A stretch of 64,000 nt of DNA, taken from NCBI GenBank assembly GCA_029959085.1, contig JARWIR010000035.1, positions 7,608,501 through 7,672,500 of the forward strand, read 5' to 3'. The stretch's first letter is position 1. Each line of letters starts with the position of its first letter. Origin of the DNA: Nemophila menziesii. Lineage: Eukaryota > Streptophyta > Magnoliopsida > Boraginales > Hydrophyllaceae. Positions 32,863-43,100 of the stretch are shown one piece after another. Under the pieces are notes generated by a model. The model searched no databases. It was not told where the DNA came from and worked only from the letters and a program-made list of their open reading frames with translations. Position numbers and translations under genes: made by a program.

Positions 32863-34104
32863 ATGACAAACTGGACAGATTCTTTCAGTTATACTCCAAT
32901 AAACACTTCTATAACAAGAAACAATCCTGGTGCTACACAAGAAAGAGCTATTGATATTCCAGATTTAGGTCCTAAACGCAATATTGAAGAGGTTAAGATA
33001 ACGCAATATTGATGAATAAATTCCTAGCAAAACCATTCCAGAACAAAGAGCTACCCGAAGAAAGACTATGGCACGGAAACCAAAGAGAGTAGCAGTTAGT
33101 TGGGATGATCTGGTTCGTGACAGAATTAATTACATGAATTTTGGTATTGAGAAAGGATTCACTCGAAGTATTATGAACAGTGAGATTAAGGGTTATGCTA
33201 TTACTTGTGATAAGTTTGGATGGACCGAATTAAGAATAAGAGATCTCACATATATTCCTACCATGGTGCATGATTTCTATGAAGGTTTATCTTTTTCAAA
33301 GAAACAGTCAATTATCATACGCAAAAAGGTATTACCTTTCTCAATTGAGCTTATTCGCAAGACTTTGAAATTGCCAAACATTACAGGTCCTTGCCAATAT
33401 CAAGAAAAACGCTTAACGATCCATCTTTTATTTGGGAGTCTCTTTGGGATAAATTTTTTATTCATGGGAAACGCCCTATTCAAAATGGTGAGAGATATGA
33501 TGGGCAAGTTTATAGTATCTATTTATTACCGTGTGCTAAGGTATGGTCCCGTTTCATAATCCGCACCTTCTTTGGAATTACTCACACTTCCGAATTGAAA
33601 AAGGGACATGTTATCTTTATAAAGTGTATTATTGAGAACCAAGAAATTGATGTTGCTCGTGTGATTTATGACACCATTATGGAGTTTGAGAAAACCCCAA
33701 CTATTCAGCAAAACCTTAAGTTTCCATGTACCATCACTGCTTTGTGTCTAGACGCGAAAATACCACGTAGGAGCGAAGAGGTTGAGCCTTCGGACAATGG
33801 GGAAACTATGACATTAAATTCGATTGAGAATGATCATAATGAAGCAACACAACCTATGAAGAATCCTAGAGTTCCTCCGCCAAAGAAGAAGGTAAATTCT
33901 GACAATGTGTTGGAGAATAAAATCCGAGTGTTGGAAAAGAAACAGGATGCGATGATTGTCACTTTAGGAAACGTCACAAAAGAGTTGGATATGATGAAAA
34001 ACATGTTATTTGGGGTGAGAAATATGCAACACGTCATTTACTCCATACTTATAAAAAAATCCCAACCTGGACGCAAGAATGGTAACCAGCCTAGTGCTGG
34101 TTGA
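32863..34104 (+). pseudogene. ORF3 of element B (post-pol protein)
   Basis: The extra Athila ORF in the position where other lineages carry an env-like gene. It starts MTNWTDSFSYT at 32863, has a stop and small deletion near 33010, then resumes as a 163-codon frame (33068-33559) that overlaps a 237-codon frame (33391-34104) through one frameshift near 33420. The middle domain ('MNSEIKGYAITCDKFGWTELR', 'SFIWESLWDKFF', 'YSIYLLPCAKVWSRFI') resembles what databases label putative plant transposon protein. A basic/Pro stretch (PPPKKK) and a C-terminal coiled coil ('VLENKIRVLEKKQDAM') follow. I see no signal peptide, furin site or membrane helix, so an envelope role is not supported here. Confidence 0.75.
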
Positions 34105-35536
34105 GATACGTTTTCTATCCCTTCTCATTTAGTAGTGTATATTAGTTTAATCGCTTTATCGAGTCTTTTCGACTTGTGGGGACACGACTCATTTTTTAGT
34201 TTGGGGTGGGGTTCATTGCCTAATCCAAGTTTTATATGTTATTTGTTTTATTTGCTTTCAATAAAACTAATTAGGAGTTGCGTTTGACTGTAGAAGATCT
34301 TAAATGTCCCCATTAAGCATACTTTTGATGAATCTATGATAGTAAATAGTGGACTTTAGGAAATAGTATAAAATGCACTTTAATTGCATGCAAACGTAGG
34401 TAATTGATAGGAAGAATTAATGATTAATGCAAAAGAAGTAAACTTGTACTTAAAAGAAAATGTTTGGTTTGTAGAACGTGAGATCCAAATTAGTAGAGAA
34501 CCCACTTAGGTATGAACTAGAGGCAAGCTATGTAACTAGGAAAATGATAGGGGCAGTTCTTTGTTAGCCATTTGAGACCTTTTTAGCCTTCCATCCCTTT
34601 TGTTAATTTTATCCTTCTTAGCCAATTTTGAGCCTTAAAGACTTTTCTTTTGTCGCCACGATATAAGCCTATATCCATTTAGTTTATTAGGCATTTCCAT
34701 ATGACCCGCACTTGAATCACATTCCTGAGACATGTCTCGAGCTTGAGTTTGGGGTGGTGGGTGCATCTATGGGATAATACATTGGGAGGGAATTATATGT
34801 GTTTATATTGAGGCACAATTTAAAATGATATTATTAATTGTAACCCTTTGTCTGGATTGAAAAAAAAATAGAGAAATCGAAAATCAATACAGTAAGGAAC
34901 GGGAACCCGGTTATCACAAACCGTAAACCCGGTTTTCTCCTATACAAAAAAAGGAGAAAAGAAACGAAAAAGAAAAGTAAAGAAAGAATAAATATCCGGC
35001 AAAGTGAAAATTTATGGAAATCATATTGGTATCAATTGGGTTAACTTGGGGACGCTAAATTAGCGCGTCAAATGGGGTGAGTGAGAACAATATTTGAGTG
35101 TAAACTCAAGCTCGTGGACAGTTGTTGATGGTAAGTGAAGAGAGAGCCAAAATCTCACTTCAAATTTACCAAATATACATACCACACCGTCCCTAAGCCT
35201 ACGCTAAAACCATAAAGTCCTCATGATTCCTAGGTGCATAGTGAATTCGTAATTCAGCTAATAGGGAGTATACTAAGTGGAGCGTTCAAAGCGAGTGAGG
35301 ATCAATGAACACCCTATAGCCATCATATTGAGATAAGTACAAGCGTAACCTTCTAGCATTGTGAAGTTAATTATAAGATTGATATTATTTGTGTTTGATT
35401 TTGCATGATATGTGTATGTGTATGTGTATATTAATTCCTAATGTTGGCTATATGAGATATATTTTAAGTGTTGCTTTGGGTGTATTTACTAGCTTCTGCA
35501 TTTCTGCATTCACCTTAGACCATTGTTTTTAATTTT
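34105..35536 (+). other. 3' non-coding region of element B
   Basis: No gene is supported. It holds PPT-like motifs at 34198-34211 and 34745-34755, two more palindromes at about 34900-34936, a 'gtgtatgtgtatgtgta' stretch near 35410, and blocks shared with D and C: 'cacaccgtccctaagcc' (35182-35198), 'agtggagcgttc' (35276-35290) and the 'gaacaatatttgagtgtaaa' stretch (35087-35106). Confidence 0.72.
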
Positions 35537-35573
35537 ACTTTGTCGGGACGACAAAGTTTTGAGTTTAGGGTCG
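35537..35573 (+). other. Hairpin and terminal polypurine tract, element B
   Basis: A 9-bp inverted repeat (ACTTTGTCG and CGACAAAGT, loop GGA, 35537-35557) precedes GAGTTTAGGGTCG (35561-35573), which touches the LTR start. The purine-rich run is the plus-strand primer expected in LTR elements. Confidence 0.78.
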
Positions 35574-36982
35574 TGATGTCTCCTCTTTTGTTCTAATTAT
35601 ATGTCCTTAGGAGACATCATTTTAGGTAATTATTTGACTAATTAGATAGACTTTTAGTATTAATTCATTATATTTCATTTCCCTCCTTGGATTTTAATAT
35701 TTTTCATTTATTAAGCTTTTGCACGTTAAATGGGTTGTTTTAGTGCAAAGTCTGTAGGTCCGTGATGCTAGCAAGGATAGGAATCAAGAATTAAAGTCTT
35801 AAATCGTGTAAAGGATTCAAAGGCGAAAAGAAATATCCCGAAGAGTTGACAAGTTGAAGCTGGAAATCTGGAAGACTGATGGTAATTGTTGATTTCGAGC
35901 TACTTAAACATGGATTCAGCCTCTGAGTTGTAAAGAAGATTTGTTCCTTATCGAGTTACAAAATTTTAACAAGTTGAACGGGTCAATTCGGAATTGATTT
36001 AAGAAAGTTACAGCCGTTTTAGTGAAGGGTGTACACCAGTTACGGGATTTGTGATTAAAGAATGGACTTGGGCTTTTTAATATTTCACTAATTCACTTAA
36101 GTAAGCCCAAATCCGAATTTTAGCATTATAAATAGACATTTTGACTCTTATTTTACACACAACTCGATTTAGAAAAGTCAGAAGCGCCATAGAGAAAGTC
36201 AGAAGCTAGGAAAAGGAAGAAGCCAAGAGATGGAGAAATCATCTTCTCCAATTCACATCCAAAACTCAATTCCTAATTAGGTTCTATCTTTCATTTCTGT
36301 AATTGACAATGAATTCCTTTAATTTTATTTCTTTAGTTTTTAATTCTGTCATGATCTAAATCCGTTTGTACTTGAGAATCACGGATTGGGTTGAACCTTA
36401 ACTTGATTATTTAATGTTTTTCTAATTTGGGATTTCATAATTTAAATTGAATTTGTTATTTTATGTTGGCTTTTATTTTATGATTGATTTATTATCTTTA
36501 GAGTCATGAACTAAGGATAAGTTTCAGTATCTAGGTTATTCAATATAGTGGCGTATTGATCACCTTGACAGGGGGTTTAGATACAGAACTAGGTAAATGT
36601 CGTTGGTATTCACCAATGACCTTGACAGGCTTGACTAACCAATATCAAATATGGTAAGTAATTGAATCATCTGAAAGTAGTTTTAATCATCCTGACGGAG
36701 TTTAAAATACCGTAGGAGAGCTTTTAGGTCCACCCTGACGGGGGCTAAGAAACTTTAGAATTCTGACTAGCATAATTATAACGATTCAACCCTTAACAGA
36801 AAACATTAATTAAGAAGGTTTAGGTGAAGCCCTAGTGAGACTCAAGTACTCCTTGCGTCCAACTCTTTTATTTTCATTATTTTCATTTCAGTTTAATTTA
36901 TTTAGTCTTTAATTTATTTTTGCATCTTTGTTTTTAAAACAAAAACCCAAACAAACTTTTATATCATTTACTTTTCTACACT
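35574..36982 (+). repeat. 3' LTR of element B, 3' end missing
   Basis: Starts TGATGTCTCCTC at 35574 and follows the LTR at 10022-11595 closely through the 'ccctgacggg' region to 'acttttctacac' at about 36980, then stops. Roughly the last 190 bases are absent. The TATA box is at 36127-36134. The break adjoins a foreign LTR fragment and marks the point where element orientation changes from plus to minus. Confidence 0.9.
36127..36134 (+). promoter_or_regulatory. TATA box of LTR
   Basis: TATAAATA preceded by 'tagcat', at the same place as in the LTR at 10022. Confidence 0.68.
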
Positions 36983-37233
36983 TTTGACTTGGGGTTTTCT
37001 TTTCATTCTTTGACTTCTATCATCTTGGACCCTTGAATCAAGCATGTACCTAAACGCTACACACTAAACAAACGATTAAATCACAAAAATCTCTATAAAC
37101 AGTAATAAGTCCCAAACTATGGGTAAAAGTACAATATAGAAAATAATAGGGGAAAATCCCTCACTTAGGCCCAATAAACTCCAAAAATAATGTCTCATGA
37201 ATGGATTTATTCATCAAAAATAGAGAGACATTA
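36983..37233 (-). repeat. Fragment of a third LTR family (F)
   Basis: On the minus strand it starts TAATGTCTCTC at 37233, contains an inner 'gagacattatttttgg' echo of its start, as the A and C LTRs do, and 'gagggattttcccctattat', which the LTRs of element G also carry in similar form ('gagggatttttccctattat' at 58193). Only about 250 bases remain. It separates element E from the broken LTR of element B. Confidence 0.6.
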
Positions 37234-39300
37234 GTCCTCTATCTTTTGTTTGAGATGAGAAAACAACTAAAACACCATTTGTAAGACCATTGTAGTAGGC
37301 CTCGTGTTCCCAATCCTCAACTTATCAAATAAATATATTGGAATGAGATTGATACTTACACCCAAATCTCCTAAGTCTCTCTCGATCCACTCTTTAACAA
37401 TGTATATATAAATAATGAAAATCTCGGGATCCTTCAACTTCGAAGGCAATTTTCTTTGACAAATCGCACTACATTCCTCCGGTAAACCAATCATCTATCC
37501 CTCTAAGTGTTTGGGATTGTTGGAGAGAACATCCTTCATAAATTTCAAATACTTTGGAACTCTTGGGATGGATTCCACACATGGCAAATTAATTTGTAAT
37601 TTTTTCACCATGTCCATGAACTTCTTGTACTCCTTGTCATTTTCCTTACTTTGGACACGCAAATGGAATAATTGAGGATGTCGATTTTCATCATCGACAA
37701 GTTCTTTCTTCTTCTATTGTATAGGTATTCTCTCAACATTATCATTAACAATTACCGGTTCCACCTATTCTTCAACAACTTCTTCTACCTCCTTCGACTT
37801 GGAGGGAAACTCTTTCTCTTTCGTAACAAGAAATAATGGGGCCAATTGCTTCGCACTCCTTAACGCAGTCTCTTTACACTCTTCATTCTTTCGCAGATTC
37901 TCGGTATTGCTAGGAAGTTGACCTTGTGGCCTCATATTAAATTGATTAGCAATTTGAAATACCTTATTTTCAAGCATTTTTAATGCCACCAAATGCTCAT
38001 TCATCCTCTCATTATTAGATTTCCACGCTTCTTGGTTTGACATCAAATTCAATGAGTCATCATCATGAATGAGTTCAATGTTTATGTAAGAGCATTAAAG
38101 TCACCTTCTTGTAGATATTTGGGAAGTGCTTTATGGGCAAGACTCTCCGAATAAGCATCTTGAACGGGCTTTTGGCCTCCTTGAAATTGATTCTGAGTTT
38201 TTGACTAAAAATTGTAACCTTGGGGGCGTGGTTGATAGTTTCCTTTATTTGTCGCCCCATTAGGACTTGACCATTGGAATATGGGACGATTACGATTAGG
38301 TTGCATATATCCATTACCACCTACATATGGTTACCTCGATTGGAAATAAACGCCATGGATTATGGGTTACTTTGGCACTCCTCACAGGTATGATCATTAA
38401 CACCCTAATTAAATTACCAAATTGTCTCTTTTACAACTTTCACTTCTTTATGTCTATTTTGGAATCCCTCCTTCACAATCATAATCAACTGTTTCACTTG
38501 ATTCTCCAATTTAGAGAATTCGGCATCCATCGCAGTCTCACTATCAACATGCAACATGTCTCTTTGCGCTAGTGATGTTGGCCAACTCCTTTCTCTATTG
38601 ATTATTTTCTCCATTGAATGTGAAACTAAATAAGATCTATTGACACAAAACCACCACTACCGATATTATGAACTAAATATCTTTCACTTTCATTAAGTCC
38701 ATTGTAGAACATAGATAGTTGCATCAAAGGGGTGTACCCATAAAGAGGGAACTTTGTCAATTGTTGTTAGAACCTAGTCCATGCTTCCCTTAGAATCTCG
38801 CTAGTGTCTTGGTTAAAGTGTGCAAGCTCAACTTGATCTTTCATCTTCATACTTTGCGGATAGAAATGGTCAAAAAACCTTTCTTGAAGTGCATCCCAAT
38901 CTGGTATTGTCTCGGGTGGTTGTCTATATAGCCATTTACTTGCACCTGGTAAAAAAATGGAACATGAAATAGTACATTTGTTCCCTTGTAACCATGAGTG
39001 TTTTAGAGGTCACATATTTTCATGAACTTATGAATGGCTCGTACCAGATCTCGATGAGCGGCTCCACAATAATTCCCGTAGCTAATTAATTGATTCAACA
39101 ATACCCATATCGGGCTTAAACTGTGCGGCTTGATTAGCTGGAGGGAGAATTTGCAAAGGTGGAACTCTAAAAGGCACTCCTGGTTCAGGGATACCTTGCA
39201 CTTGATTGTTTTGACTATTTGGTGGATTTCCTCCATTTAAATTTACATTTTGTTGATTATTGTTCTGAACATCCCAGGTGGATAGGCTCCCATTGGTGGA
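37234..39300 (-). pseudogene. gag: gag and start of protease of element E
   Basis: Decayed Athila gag on the minus strand downstream of the LTR that ends at 39341. The N-terminal Pro/Gln-rich part lies near 39120-39230. The capsid part ('GAAHRDLVRAIHKFMKICD') is near 39003-39070, and the later part ('QFNMRPQGQLPSNTEN', a motif shared with A and B) near 37890-37945. A Cys/His knuckle is not readable. Toward 37300 it reaches 'EECSAICQRKLPSKLKDPE' and a protease start in which 'DLGVSINLIP' stands for the active site. The rest of pol is missing, cut by the F LTR fragment. Sequence differs enough from A and B to be another subfamily. Confidence 0.78.
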
Positions 39301-40427
39301 TTTAAATGATTCTCATTGACCCCAAAAACAGTTGGTCGGTTGGTGTGTCCTGGGGTGTTATAAAATAATGCGAATAAAATGCAGGGACAGATAGTTACAA
39401 CTCTAGTATTAAGCAAATAGTAAGAATAATTGCTTAACGGAAAAATAAATGATAAGATTTTAGTTTTGGTTTTCTAAAACTAAAGATGCAATTAAAATAA
39501 ATACTAAATTAATTAACTGAAAAGAAAATAAAGCAAGCAAATGAGTTGGACGCAAGAAGATAAGGAGTACTTTAGTCTCGCAAGGGTTTCACCTAACCTA
39601 TCTAATTAATGCTTATGTTTAAGGGCTAAATTGATATTATTGTTCTAGTCGAGACCTAATCTCTTCTAACCCCCGTCAGGGCTATAAACCCCGTCAGGGC
39701 GTTTATATCTACTTTCGAACGATTTTAGTCTCTTACCTCATTGGTTGCATGGTTAGTCATGCCCGTCAAGGTCATTAACGAATACTACGCGTCTATTATC
39801 TATGTCCGTAATTAAACTCCTCGTCAAGGTGATTACTTTGCCACTTAAGTGAATAGCTGATGTTTCCTCATTTGTGATAATAATATCTATTTCTGAGGCA
39901 TCATTTTGGGCGTATTTATTAGTTTATAGGTCGAATTTATCTTGAATTAGTACACTTTCCTATTTTGGGTCTTGAATTAATTAATTATTATTATTAGAGC
40001 ATATTGGGTTTAATTATTTATTTAGTGTGAAGCTTTAGAGATATATGGTAATTAATAAGAGTCCAAGTTGGTAAAGAGAGCTAAAGGAAAGAAGATAAAC
40101 AAGGAAATTGAAGATAAGGAAGTAAAAGCTAAAAACATGGAAAAGGAAAAGCTGCCTTAAATCTGAATTTTTGCACCTACGACCATAAATCAGCTTATAT
40201 CTTAAAATGGTGAGGAATTTGGAGAAACGGTCAAGAGAAAAGTTGAAGATCTTTCCGAGACGATGAATTTGGTATACTCATACGCATCAATCGGATAAAT
40301 ATTGAAGCTGTTAGGACCAAAAGAAAAACGGGGATGATTGCATGTTTTTGGGCTACGAATTTGAGTTGGGCTAGGAGCCCATATTTACCTTTTCCTTCAA
40401 GAAAACGAATTAGGTCAACCTATACAC

Positions 40428-40435
40428 TATAAATA
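40428..40435 (+). promoter_or_regulatory. TATA box of the solo C LTR
   Basis: TATAAATA in the context 'cctatacac', identical to the site in the 5' LTR of element C. The promoter of the solo LTR is therefore preserved. Confidence 0.65.
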
Positions 40436-41311
40436 AAGTCTCTTAACATTATAAAATCATCCTTGGTGAAACCTTAAGCCAAGAGGAAGCTTACAACACA
40501 AGAAAAGAAGTCTGGAAGGAGTTGTGCATAGACAATGTCTTCTTCTACCTTTGAATTTGTAATTTATTTCTTTTCTTCCATTAGTATGAACTAAATTTCT
40601 ATTAGCTTGAGTTTCAGCATATATGTATGAACCCTAGTTTTGGTTTACATCTATCTAATTTGGGAATTTTATGTTTTAAATTGAATTATTGTTTTTATTC
40701 TTTGTTTATGTATTTGGATTTATATTCTGTGTTCTTGTGGAAGCGCGCCCATATAGAATTACCATCTATTAGTTAGGTCACCATTGACAACGGTGTTTGA
40801 TTACATGTTTAGCACATAACGTCTAGTATTCGGTTTAGATCTGACAAATCAACCTAACTAGATAATCACTATGATTTAGTATATATTGCTATTTACCAAT
40901 TGCAGGAATAATTAGCTTAGGACTCCTTATTGACACATGTAAATCCTATTTAAAACTACCTAGCACAATTGGAACCGATTATTGAAATACTACATAATTC
41001 ACCCTTACATGTTTAGAACGGCAAAACTAGTGGGGATTGCATGCTATTGACTCAAGCTATATTCTCATACTACTTATTCTCTTGCATTTAAATTTCTGTC
41101 TTTAATTTCTTAGTTTAATTTAGTTATTTAAAAACCAAATAAAAATCTATTTGTCTTTACTTTTTCTGCGTTTTATTTGTTCTAGCTTTAAATATTTGCA
41201 CTTGATTATTGCATAAAATTCCCCTAACCTTCGTAGTCTCTGCGGAACGAATCTTACTTAATCATTAAAACTTGCATATGATCTGTATACTTGCAGAACC
41301 GTGCTAGCTTA

Positions 41312-42034
41312 GGGCATGACCAATGGGGTCTTCAAATGTTACATTTGAAGACCCAAAAGCAAAATTAGTTTAAAAAGCAAGACCAATGGCATTTGTAAAG
41401 ACTTGTCAAATATAGAGATAAAGACTCTATCTCTATAAATTTTGTCAAATTTGACTACATATATACATATTTAACTTTTCGTTATAAAAATTAAAAGTTG
41501 CATTATATCATTCTAAAAAAATTAAAATATTACTACATATATTTAAATATACTAAAAAATCAAATATATAAATTTTAATTATTCAATTCATTTTAAATAT
41601 AAAAAAATTATTATTCAAATTTAATTTTTATATCAAAATATTAATAAATGAATAATATTAAATTAATTCATTAATATAAATTAAAATAATATATGAGACT
41701 ATCATATAAAAACTTAAAAATTAAAAAATCAAATATATTAATATTAATTATTCAATTCATTTTTAAATATGAATTTTTTTAATTTAAATTTAATTTTAAT
41801 ATCAAAAAACTAATAAAATAATATATTATCATTCAAGTAAAAATTTATTAATATTAAATTAATTTATTAATATACGTAAAAATAATATATGTAATTATCA
41901 TATAAAAACTTAAAGTTTAAATTACCATTGATGTTGACATCAATTTAAAGACCTAAATTTAACAATGTATTTTCAAATTGAGTCTTTAAATTTAGATATA
42001 AAGACCTAAAATAGAGACCCCATTGGTCATGCTC
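41312..42034 (+). mobile_element. 723-bp MITE, PIF/Harbinger-like
   Basis: Terminal inverted repeats read GGGCATGACCAATGGGGTCT on the left and, on the other strand, GAGCATGACCAATGGGGTCT on the right. The element is flanked by direct TTA (41309-41311 and 42035-42037). The empty site exists in the C LTRs ('gctagctttagggtg', about 29507-29521 reversed). A TTA duplication and G-rich repeats of this type suit PIF/Harbinger. The interior is AT-rich without an ORF, so it depends on a transposase elsewhere. Imperfect internal symmetry ('caatttaaagacc', 'gagtctttaaatt') is visible near the right end. Confidence 0.9.
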
Positions 42035-42491
42035 TTAGGGTGTTTATTTGCATCTAATTTATACATCTTTTTATCACACCCTAGGCCACACCAATAGCCT
42101 AATTACTAAGCTCTAGGTTTGATTCTTGACTTCAAAATTAGTAAATAAAACCGAAATAATAGCCAACATTAAATACCTAATTTAACTTAAATAATTCAAT
42201 CCCAAATTTAGAAAACATAAATTGAATAAAATTGGGTTCAACCCATGTAGCGATTCTCAAGTACTAAAGAAATTAGTTCATAACGAAATTAAAAACTGAA
42301 ATAAAATAAAATGTGTTCATATTCAATTACAAAAATAAATGAAGGAACCTAATTGGGGGCGTTCGTTTGGCTGTTGATGGAAGAAAGGAATTCTTCCAGC
42401 TCTAGCTTTTACTTTTTCCTTCTGCTTTGACTCTCTTTTAAGCGTATGAAATAATCTAATAAGTGGTACGTAGAAAATGAGTCTAAAGGCC

Positions 42492-42499
42492 TATTTATA
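42492..42499 (-). promoter_or_regulatory. TATA box of A-family LTR (minus strand)
   Basis: TATAAATA on the minus strand preceded by 'tttttat', at the place corresponding to 1819-1826. Confidence 0.65.
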
Positions 42500-43064
42500 A
42501 TAAAAAGAAGGAGTGCGCTTTTTATTTAATGAATATAATTAAAATAAATAAAAAGCTCAAATCGATTCTTTTAATTCCCGTAACTGGTGTCCAGCCCTTG
42601 GTAAAACGGATGTAACTTTTGCATATCAACTCCAAATCGACTCATTCCAGTTCCACAATCTTCCTAACTCAAAGAGGAATTTTCCTTATTTCACGACCCA
42701 AAGGCTGACTCAGTGTCTAAGTGGCTCTAAATAAGCAATTAGTAATAGCCTTCCAGATTTGTAGCTTTTCTAGTCAACTCTTCAGGATATCTTTTCTCGC
42801 CTTTGACTTCTCCTCTCGATCTCAGACTTTAATTCTCGATTCTTCTCCTCGTCTTGGTGCTTCCTAGCATCCATGGACCTAGAAACTTTGCACTAAAAAC
42901 AAACCATTTAACATACAAAAACTCTAAAAATGAAATATTATCAATCCAAGGAGAGAAAATGAAATTATAACGAAATAAGCCTAAAAGTCTATCATATAAG
43001 TCAAATATTCACCTAAAATGATTTCTCCTAAGGGCATATAATTAGAACAAAAAGTGATACATCA

Positions 43065-43100
43065 AGACCCCAAACTCGAACCTTTGTCGTTCCGACAAAG
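43065..43100 (-). other. Hairpin and terminal polypurine tract, element D
   Basis: On the minus strand arms CTTTGTCG and CGACAAAG with loop GAA (43100-43082) precede GAGTTTGGGGTCT, which ends at the LTR start (43064). The element B hairpin has the same stem with loop GGA. Confidence 0.75.

Larger units (their letters stand above)
10022..36982 (+). mobile_element. Athila-type retrotransposon B, split by two insertions
   Basis: Element B reads LTR (10022-11595), primer-binding site, gag, protease, RT, RNase H, integrase, palindromes, ORF3, 3' region, polypurine tract and LTR (35574-36982, truncated). RNase H is interrupted by a Helitron (15744-19155), and integrase by C-family sequence (19652-30967). 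Removing both leaves an internal region of about 9.3 kb, typical of Athila. About 200 bases of integrase, by comparison with element A, are missing at the C insertion. The 3' LTR lacks roughly its last 190 bases. Confidence 0.9.
39858..42093 (+). mobile_element. Solo LTR of the C family, with MITE inside
   Basis: The insert starts TGATGTTTCCTC at 39858 and ends CACACCA at 42093, flanked by the 5-bp target duplication ATAGC (39853-39857 and 42094-42098). Without the MITE and its duplicated TTA it is 1510 bases, close to the 1514 of the C 5' LTR. No internal sequence is present, so the element was lost by recombination between its two LTRs. Confidence 0.94.
39341..43064 (-). repeat. A-family LTR between elements D (3') and E (5'), with nested insert
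   Basis: On the minus strand it starts TGATGTATCACTTTTTG at 43064 and ends CACACCA at 39341. The interruption at 39858-42093 is a solo C LTR. Joining the flanks across the duplicated ATAGC restores the 'ggctattcac' region seen at 2217-2226. No clear tRNA-Asp site follows the LTR end, so the primer-binding site is degraded. A TATA box lies at 42499-42492. Confidence 0.9.

Noticed and set aside
32863..34104. A true env gene after pol
   Set aside because: No signal peptide, cleavage site or membrane helix is visible in B, C or D copies of ORF3.
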